NCBI GenBank assembly: GCA_947258805.1
Contig: CAMYJV010000183.1
Span: 1 to 7,202, forward strand
Origin: an uncultured Gammaproteobacteria bacterium
Lineage (GTDB): Bacteria; Pseudomonadota; Gammaproteobacteria; GCA-2729495
Direction of reading: 5' to 3'
DNA: 7,202 bases
Shown: positions 1-4,653 of the stretch, piece after piece
How the letters are laid out: every line of letters starts with the position of its first letter
Position numbering within the stretch: position 1 is the stretch's first letter
The notes under the pieces: generated by a model
What the model was told of the DNA's origin: nothing
Databases searched by the model: none
The model's input: only the letters and a program-made list of their open reading frames with translations
Made by a program: the position numbers and the translations under genes

Positions 1-473
1 GCAACGAGTCGACGGGCTGGTACGGCGGCGCGCTGTTCCTGACGGATGGCGTGGTCGACATGGTCAATTCGACCGTGACCGGCAACATTTCGCCCCCGTG
101 GGCGCCGGCGGCGGTCTTCGTCGGCACCTTCGGCCCCGGCGACGCGACGCTCAACCTGGCCAACAGCATCATTGCTTCCAACCCCGCCATTGGCTGCTTC
201 CTGGCGCCCTTCGGTTCCGGCGTCGTGATGATCAATTCAACGGGCAGCAACGTGTATACCGATGGGACCTGTTTCCCGATGGCCGGCGACCAGGTCGTGG
301 GCAACGCCATGCTGGGCCCACTCGCCGACAACGGCGGGCCGACCCTGACCCATGCCCTGCAGGCAGGCAGCCCGGCCATCGATGCGGCGAACAACGCGGT
401 GTGCCCAGCCACCGACCAGCGCGGCGTGGCACGGGACGCGGCCTGCGACGTGGGCGCTTACGAATACCCATAA
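1..473 (+). CDS. C-terminal part of a secreted right-handed beta-helix protein with a 'choice-of-anchor Q' type end (5' truncated)
   Basis: The reading frame is open from the left edge (first full codon at position 3) to TAA at 471-473, so the true start lies outside the window and the GTG at 51 is only an internal codon. The visible 156 residues are rich in Gly, Asn, Ala, Ser and Thr. They contain beta-helix-like turns (VDMVNSTVTGN, LNLANSIIASN, VMINSTGSNVY) typical of parallel beta-helix surface proteins. The end carries the recognisable signature ADNGGPTLTHAL, GSPAIDAANN, CPATDQRGVAR and CDVGAYEY, which I associate with the choice-of-anchor Q domain. In that family the domain is usually followed by a sorting tail (PEP-CTERM, type IX or other). 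Here the protein stops two residues after GAYE, so no anchor is present and release or another export route is inferred. The substrate or ligand cannot be told. A strong hairpin follows directly. Confidence 0.85.
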   Translation, partial: NESTGWYGGALFLTDGVVDMVNSTVTGNISPPWAPAAVFVGTFGPGDATLNLANSIIASNPAIGCFLAPFGSGVVMINSTGSNVYTDGTCFPMAGDQVVGNAMLGPLADNGGPTLTHALQAGSPAIDAANNAVCPATDQRGVARDAACDVGAYEYP

Positions 474-481
474 ACCCGGAC

Positions 482-511
482 GGGGCGGCCGGTTAACGGC
501 CGCCCCCCTTT
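482..511 (+). terminator. Rho-independent-like terminator after the beta-helix gene
   Basis: A perfect 10-bp GC-rich stem (GGGGCGGCCG at 482-491, CGGCCGCCCC at 497-506) closes a 5-nt GTTAA loop. It is followed by CC and a short TTT run, starting 9 bp after the stop codon. The T tract is short, so termination strength is uncertain. The hairpin is symmetric and may also act on transcripts arriving from the minus-strand genes to its right. Confidence 0.75.
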
Positions 512-520
512 CAGCCCCGG

Positions 521-721
521 TCAATCTGTAAATCCCATCGCGAACACCGCTGGGGGTTTCTTGCCGGTCGAGCGATGCGGCCTGACGTGGTTGAAGTGAT
601 GCTGCCAGTTGTCGATCGTTGTGCGGGCGCCGCAACTGGGGCAAAACCCTCGCCGCTTACAACTAAACGCCACCAAATGTTCGTGGCGGCAGCCGTCACA
701 CTTGTCGCGCCCACCAGATGT
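521..721 (-). pseudogene. Transposase relic: IS91-type zinc ribbon joined to an integrase-core-like C-terminal tail
   Basis: Reading the minus strand from 721 to a TGA at 521-523 gives about 66 residues with no start codon, bounded upstream by an in-frame TGA at 722-724. The first half has CDGC, then FSCKRRGFCPSCGAR. These are the paired cysteines and FSCK/CPSC motif of the N-terminal zinc-binding domain of IS91-family transposases. After GAR, where IS91 proteins normally continue into a catalytic region, the sequence instead reads WQHHFNHVRPHRSTGKKPPA. This resembles the C-terminal end of DDE/rve transposases such as IS3 or IS481 types (pattern YNxxRPHxxLGxxxPA). The change falls near 619-625. 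This is a dead scar, probably built from two elements by deletion. The family assignments come from motif recognition only. No terminal inverted repeats are visible around it. Confidence 0.7.
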
Positions 722-779
722 TCACCGATTGTTTAGACAACACGCCTTTGCGTCCCGGAAAAATGTTATCGCACCTGGG

Positions 780-1799
780 TCAGTGCTTTGGGCTTGGTAA
801 AGTTTGCTGAAAATTCATGCGGTTCCACCATGACCGGATGGATTCCGCAAGCCGCTCAGGTTGACTAAATTGCAGGTAGTGAGAGCCGCCGGGAATCAAC
901 TCATGCTCTGAGCGATTGCTGAGCGCCGCCAAGTCTCGTTGAAGCCCGGTCCAGATTTTCCAGGCTGCATCCGCTTGCTCCTGACTGAAATCAGGTATTC
1001 GGGATGCATCGGGCGCGTCTCCCACACTGATTACTAGCACCGGCAGCGTACCCAATGATTCGATGGTTCGAACGTTCTCAAGGCTTTGTTCGATGGATTG
1101 GAACTCCCGGGCGACCGTTCCCATGCTCGAACCCGAAACGGCTTTCAACGCAATTCGATCCTTCTCGGCCAGAGCCTTCACTTCCAGTTCACTCTGCATC
1201 AGGAGGCGAGCGATTCCGAACGGCCGCATCGCGGCCATGGCGCTCAGCATCCATTGAGGAGGTGTATCGGAAATCGTAGGTAATTTCTCAAACATATCTG
1301 GATGGGATGATTCAATCAGAATAAGTCCAGCCAACTCCTCCGGATAATGCGCTGCAAACGAGAGGGCGTACGGGCCGCCCATGGAATGACCTGCCAGAAC
1401 GATGGGCGGCTCGATGGATGCAACACTGAGTAACGTGTGCAGTTCCTCGACAATCTCTCGCCATGATCGATGGCCTTCGGCAAGTTCACTCCAGGCGATG
1501 CCCGCCCGATCATAGGCGCACACCCTGGTGACTTCTGCCAGCGATTCGTGTATCAATCGCCAACTGATGGAACCGAACGGATCCATTCCTGCCTCCAGCA
1601 GCAGAACGGGCGACCCCTCACCTCGGCAATCCAGATGCAGTGCGTGGTAACCGACGCTGACCATGTGACCGGGCGGTGGATGATTTCTCAGGGCTTCTGC
1701 GCGGGCCGTGCGTTCGTGGGCAAAACCAAGCAATAGCCCGATTGTGATGCAAATTACCAGTATTATGGCCAATACTGAGACGGTTTGGCCAGAACGCAT
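780..1799 (-). CDS. Alpha/beta hydrolase with N-terminal membrane anchor
   Basis: This 339-residue protein has a hydrophobic segment at about residues 7-26 without an obvious cleavage site, so a signal anchor is likely, with the catalytic domain in the periplasm. The hydrolase core starts near residue 48. The nucleophile elbow GHSMGG (137-142) gives Ser139. CAYDRAG (94-100) is the usual strand and turn before it. LILIESSHPD follows the nucleophile helix, and GGSHYLQ supplies the catalytic His307. The acid is probably Asp261 or a nearby Asp after LPVLVISVG. The set fits a serine hydrolase (esterase- or lipase-like); the substrate is unknown. ATG at 1799 is preceded by a good ribosome site. The gene is divergent from the PadR regulator gene with a 140-bp AT-rich gap, so control by PadR is plausible but unproven. 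No clear terminator is visible before the transposase relic. Confidence 0.9.
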   Translation of the reverse strand: MRSGQTVSVLAIILVICITIGLLLGFAHERTARAEALRNHPPPGHMVSVGYHALHLDCRGEGSPVLLLEAGMDPFGSISWRLIHESLAEVTRVCAYDRAGIAWSELAEGHRSWREIVEELHTLLSVASIEPPIVLAGHSMGGPYALSFAAHYPEELAGLILIESSHPDMFEKLPTISDTPPQWMLSAMAAMRPFGIARLLMQSELEVKALAEKDRIALKAVSGSSMGTVAREFQSIEQSLENVRTIESLGTLPVLVISVGDAPDASRIPDFSQEQADAAWKIWTGLQRDLAALSNRSEHELIPGGSHYLQFSQPERLAESIRSWWNRMNFQQTLPSPKH

Positions 1800-1804
1800 C
1801 GAAT

Positions 1805-1811
1805 CACCTCT
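1805..1811 (-). promoter_or_regulatory. Ribosome binding site of the alpha/beta hydrolase
   Basis: The minus strand reads AGAGGTG five bases before the ATG. This is a near-consensus Shine-Dalgarno sequence and it fixes the start of the hydrolase at 1799. Confidence 0.75.
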
Positions 1812-1817
1812 TTCTGA

Positions 1818-1848
1818 TTGAGATTTAATATTAACTACAATGTATAAT
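1818..1848 (+). promoter_or_regulatory. Candidate promoter for the padR-type operon
   Basis: A perfect TATAAT at 1843-1848 is preceded by TTGAGA at 1818-1823, five of six matches to the -35 consensus. The spacing is 19 bp, longer than the preferred 17. The same AT-rich tract is nearly symmetric and could also supply the -10 element for the divergent hydrolase (TATTAT or TATATT on the minus strand). The call rests on hexamer matches only. Confidence 0.4.
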
Positions 1849-1856
1849 ATATAGAA

Positions 1857-1880
1857 ATGAAGTTCAAATTAGAATTTCAT
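1857..1880. promoter_or_regulatory. Imperfect palindrome, candidate operator for the PadR regulator
   Basis: ATGAAGTTC at 1857-1865 and GAATTTCAT at 1872-1880 are inverted copies with one mismatch in nine, separated by the 6-bp spacer AAATTA. It lies just downstream of the TATAAT box, where bound protein would block transcription toward the regulator. PadR proteins commonly bind dyads beginning ATG and ending CAT near their own promoter, which fits. Binding itself is inferred. Confidence 0.4.
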
Positions 1881-1939
1881 CGAGGAAAAGCAACAGAATC
1901 TTGATCGACGCTAACTGCATCGGGGACAATCGCACATCA

Positions 1940-2257
1940 ATGAAGAACGAGCACCTGGGAGAATTTGAGGCATTGATACTGGCTGCGATGCTGAGGCTGG
2001 AGCCGGATGCCTACGGCGTTTCAATTCGTCGGGAAATTGAACGGTGTACCGAACGCAATGTTTCCATCGGCGCGGTCTATACCACTCTCAATCGGCTGGA
2101 AAAGAAACACATGGTGAGATCGGTACTGGGAACACCAACTGCCTCCAGAGGCGGCAGGGCGAAGCGTTACTATCGCGCCCGGCCGGAGGGTAAGCTGGCG
2201 CTGGAGCGCACGGTCGCATCACTGAATCGAATAACAGAAGGATTACTGCCGCTATGA
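1940..2257 (+). CDS. PadR-family transcriptional regulator
   Basis: With ATG at 1940 the protein is 105 residues, the usual size of short PadR regulators, and it begins with a typical N-terminus (HLGEFEALILAAMLRL). The winged helix-turn-helix is clear. LILAAMLRLEPDAYGVSIRR forms helices 1-2. GAVYTTLNRLEKKHMV (about 44-59) is the recognition helix with the family's G-xVYxxLxRLE signature. GGRAKRYYRARPEG (71-84) is the wing. The frame is also open upstream to a TTG at 1901, giving 118 residues, but the extra 13 residues are not family-like. Neither start has a strong ribosome site (GGGGAC sits about 12 bases before the ATG). The stop overlaps the next gene by 4 bp (ATGA), so the two are translationally coupled. 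It probably represses its own operon and possibly the divergent hydrolase; its ligand is unknown. Confidence 0.9.
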   Translation: MKNEHLGEFEALILAAMLRLEPDAYGVSIRREIERCTERNVSIGAVYTTLNRLEKKHMVRSVLGTPTASRGGRAKRYYRARPEGKLALERTVASLNRITEGLLPL

Positions 2258-2743
2258 ATCCATCCGCTGACCGGCAACCCCCCAGACTGGTATTTACCAT
2301 TCTGTCGATAATCTGCCCGGGTTCTTACCGCGAGGCCCTGCTTGGCGATCTGCAGGAAGAATTTCAGGAGATTTACCGTGCGAGTGGAGCCCAAGCCGCT
2401 GAAGGGTGGCTGTGGCGTCAGGCCCTTCTTTCACTGCCGGTTTTGACGGGACAAGCACTGAGACAACATTGGCGACTGGATGACATTTTCGGTTTGATGG
2501 CAGGTATGGTCGTGGCTGTTCTGGTCTGCCTGCCTGTGTGCGAAGTTTCCGGGGACTTCTACCTGCCGTCCGCAACAATGGAGAGCCCGCTGTGGGTTCG
2601 TGCTGCTGCCTGAATTTCGGATTGTCTGGGTTGAAGGGCTTAGTGTTGCGATGATACCGGTCCTGGTCGCAACAGTTTCCACCATACTTGCTGCCTTTCT
2701 GGGAGGCCGTGCAGGCCTTTTACTGGTCGCCCGGGCGAGATGA
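2254..2743 (+). pseudogene. Permease prefix domain 2-like membrane protein, interrupted by a +1 frameshift
   Basis: ATG at 2254 overlaps the padR-type stop. The first frame gives 119 residues ending at TGA 2611-2613. PPRLVFTILSIICPGSYREALLGDLQEEFQEI (about 9-40) and the following WLWRQALLSLP match the pattern I know as 'permease prefix domain 2', found in front of FtsX-like ABC permeases and as stand-alone proteins, often beside PadR genes. A membrane helix follows at about 78-96. Coding does not end there. The next frame (phase +1) reads CGFVLLPEFRIVWVEGLSVA and then a second hydrophobic segment (IPVLVATVSTILAAF) ending GLLLVARAR at TGA 2741-2743. The switch must fall between roughly 2555 and 2612. 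The intact product would be about 162 residues with two membrane helices. A real mutation, a sequencing error or recoding are all possible; no homopolymer explains it. Confidence 0.7.
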
Positions 2744-3184
2744 CCAGGAATGGTATTGTCACGTTAACTAGAGTGAACTTTCCAAGACCCAAGAAATGGA
2801 GATATACGCAATTAGCAGACACAAGTCGCCCGCCCCCATGCGAAAAATGCTCGATCCCTCAATGTTTGATAGTGCCTTGCAGATAGCAGCTGGCTTGGCT
2901 GGCGGAACAAGTTATTCACTAGCCCTTGGAATGGAGTCCTGGCCTTTAAACAGCAAGATTTTGCGGGGTCGGACAAGCCCAAGTTGACAAAGGGGGCGTC
3001 TATACGAGGAATTATTAACCATCTTTTCAGGCATTCCGACACGTATCGGGGGTTTTTCTGACCGCCCCCGCAACGTTAATTCAAGTTAAACGTTACCTCT
3101 TGCTGTCCTGGCGGCGCCCGCGCCGGGGAACTGTCACCGTAAGAGACTCCTGGATTCCTTTTGATGTAGACTTTTTTCTGCCGA
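2744..3184. other. 441-bp stretch without a convincing gene
   Basis: No reading frame here has both a ribosome site and recognisable sequence. The longest plus-strand candidate (ATG 2796 to TGA 2987, 63 residues) has no Shine-Dalgarno and no domain I can name with confidence. Minus-strand frames up to 76 residues look like chance. The base composition is more mixed than in the threonine synthase gene that follows. The stretch contains GC-rich alternative stems (2992-3070), a short stem CGGCG/CGCCG (3112-3125), and two loosely similar ACGTTAA-containing segments at 2761-2777 and 3073-3089. No clear -10/-35 pair for the downstream gene could be picked. Confidence 0.6.
2992..3070 (+). promoter_or_regulatory. 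Mutually exclusive GC stems upstream of threonine synthase
   Basis: The C-rich arm at 3063-3070 (CGCCCCCG) can pair with GGGGGCG at 2992-2998 (7 bp, long loop). It can instead pair with CGGGGG at 3047-3052 (6 bp, 12-nt loop TTTTTCTGACCG). Both pairings cannot form at once. The local hairpin may simply terminate transcription from the upstream operon. No leader peptide or threonine/isoleucine codon run was found between it and the gene. Confidence 0.25.
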
Positions 3185-4456
3185 TTGACTCACATCAAAA
3201 AAACCGGAATCGTGCAGATCGACTACCTGAAGTGCACTGCCTGCGGGGCCGAATACCCCGCCGACACATTGATGAACCTGTGCCCGGTTGACGGGCGTCC
3301 GGTGCAGATCATCATCGATCTCGAACGCCTGCAGGCCGAGCAGCCGGGCAATGCCTGGTTCGACCCCGACCGCCGGGACATGTGGCGTTTCGGTGGCCTG
3401 TTGCCCCTGGACATCAAACAGGCGGGGGATCGCGAACACATCATCACGCTCGGCGAGGGCCAGACGCCACTTCTCGACTACCAGGACCATCCGCTGGTGT
3501 CGAAAGCGGGATTTTCACTGCAGGTGAAAGACGAGGGCATGGCCCATCGCGGCTTTGGCGCAAACCCCAGCGGAAGTTTCAAGGACCGGGGAATGGCGAT
3601 GACCGTGTCAATGGCCCGACGCCACGGCTTGACCAGGCTGGCTGTACCCACCCAGGGCAATGCCGGCGATTCGCTGTGCGAGTATGCCGATGTGGCCGGA
3701 ATGAGCGCGGTGGTCGCCATGCCGGACGACACTCCCGGACCGATCCGCGAGCGGGTTGCGGAAATGGCCCGGCGTTCGGACCGCTTCCGCCTGGAACTGG
3801 TGCAAGGCACCATCCGCGAAGCCGGCGAACTGCTGAAACGGGACTGGATACCGCGCGGCTGGTTCAACGTCGCGACTTTCCAGGAGCCGGGCTGGCGCAT
3901 CGAGGGCAAGAAGACCCTGGGACTGGAGCTGGCGCAACCCGACCAGCCGGGCGGACCCTGGTCGCTGCCGGACGCTATCATCTACCCCACCGGCGGTGGT
4001 ACCGGCGTGCTGGGTATGTGGAAAGCCTTCTCGGAACTCGAATGCCTGGGCCTGATCGGCCCGGAGCGGCCGAAGATGATCTGCGTGCAGTCCGAGGCCA
4101 CGCAGCCCCTGGTGCACGCCTTCGAGAACGGGCTGGAGGACACCGTACCTCGGGAGGCCGGAGAAACCCTGGCCTGCGGCGTCAACGTACCGGGCGGTAT
4201 CGGCCATTTCAGGGTGCTGGAAATCATCCGCGAAAGCGAAGGCCTGGCCATCGCCATACCGGAACATGAAATCCTGACCAGCCTCTCTGATACCCGGCAA
4301 AGCAAGCCCTGGTCGATCTGCCCCGAAGGCGCCGCCTGCCTGGCGGCTGTCCCGCGCTTGCTCGACAAGAACACCATCCGCGCGGGCGACCGGGTCGTTG
4401 CCTTCAACACCGGGACGCTGGAAAAATATATGACGGAGCCGCCGGACATCCACTGA
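3185..4456 (+). CDS. thrC: Threonine synthase (PLP-dependent)
   Basis: It converts O-phospho-L-homoserine to L-threonine and phosphate in the cytoplasm. Of 423 residues (counted from TTG 3185), the N-terminal CTACG (17-21) with NLCP (Cys33) forms the zinc-ribbon-like start seen in one branch of threonine synthases. MWRFGGLLPL and LGEGQTPLL (89-97) precede the fold-type II PLP core. PSGSFKDRGM (128-137) carries the Schiff-base Lys133. TQGNAGDSL (156-164) lies at the cofactor and substrate site. PTGGGTGVLGMWKAF (268-282) has the glycine loop that binds the PLP phosphate. RPKMICVQSEATQPLVHAFE is typical of the family. The start is uncertain: TTG 3185 and GTG 3212 (giving MQIDYLKCTACG) are the only in-frame starts before the ribbon, and neither has a good ribosome site. 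The ribbon shows only three cysteines, so zinc binding is in doubt. No hom or thrB neighbour is visible. Confidence 0.92.
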   Translation: MTHIKKTGIVQIDYLKCTACGAEYPADTLMNLCPVDGRPVQIIIDLERLQAEQPGNAWFDPDRRDMWRFGGLLPLDIKQAGDREHIITLGEGQTPLLDYQDHPLVSKAGFSLQVKDEGMAHRGFGANPSGSFKDRGMAMTVSMARRHGLTRLAVPTQGNAGDSLCEYADVAGMSAVVAMPDDTPGPIRERVAEMARRSDRFRLELVQGTIREAGELLKRDWIPRGWFNVATFQEPGWRIEGKKTLGLELAQPDQPGGPWSLPDAIIYPTGGGTGVLGMWKAFSELECLGLIGPERPKMICVQSEATQPLVHAFENGLEDTVPREAGETLACGVNVPGGIGHFRVLEIIRESEGLAIAIPEHEILTSLSDTRQSKPWSICPEGAACLAAVPRLLDKNTIRAGDRVVAFNTGTLEKYMTEPPDIH

Positions 4457-4653
4457 AACCGCCTGCCGCAGAATCCTCAGTGTCAAACAGCAGGAGCGAC
4501 CAGACCAAACACCGGCCGAGCACCGGGAGCACCAGGCGTCAATGACCTGGGCACGTAACGATGGCCCGGATGGCGCGGCAACCTGTCTGAAGACCTGACC
4601 GGAATAGCCGTTCATTACTCCGGGTTTCTACCCATATAGCGTTAGAATTACCT
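4457..4653. other. Convergent intergenic region with weak hairpins
   Basis: This separates the 3' ends of thrC (+) and the multicopper oxidase gene (-). Two weak dyads could serve as terminators. CCAGG/CCTGG lies at 4532-4550. CCGGA (4599-4603) pairs with TCCGG (4619-4623) and is followed by GTTTC. Neither has a real T tract, so factor-dependent termination is as likely. No gene is visible. Confidence 0.4.

Noticed and set aside
609..800. 63-residue plus-strand frame over the transposase relic
   Set aside because: The minus strand of the same bases carries the clear IS91 zinc-ribbon motif, so the plus frame is a shadow.
1901..1939. TTG at 1901 as the start of the PadR regulator
   Set aside because: The added 13 residues are not family-like, and ATG 1940 begins right at the conserved N-terminus with the usual length.
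3073..3089. GTTAAAC near 3085 as an integron attC right-hand core site
   Set aside because: The heptamer fits GTTRRRY, but no matching RYYYAAC partner lies 60-140 bp upstream and no cassette-like fold or integrase is present.
3382..4269. 295-residue plus-strand frame overlapping thrC
   Set aside because: It is an Arg/Pro/Gly-rich shadow in another frame of a gene with clear threonine synthase motifs.
3608..4615. 335-residue minus-strand frame opposite thrC
   Set aside because: It is antisense to conserved thrC coding, with no ribosome site and no recognisable motif.
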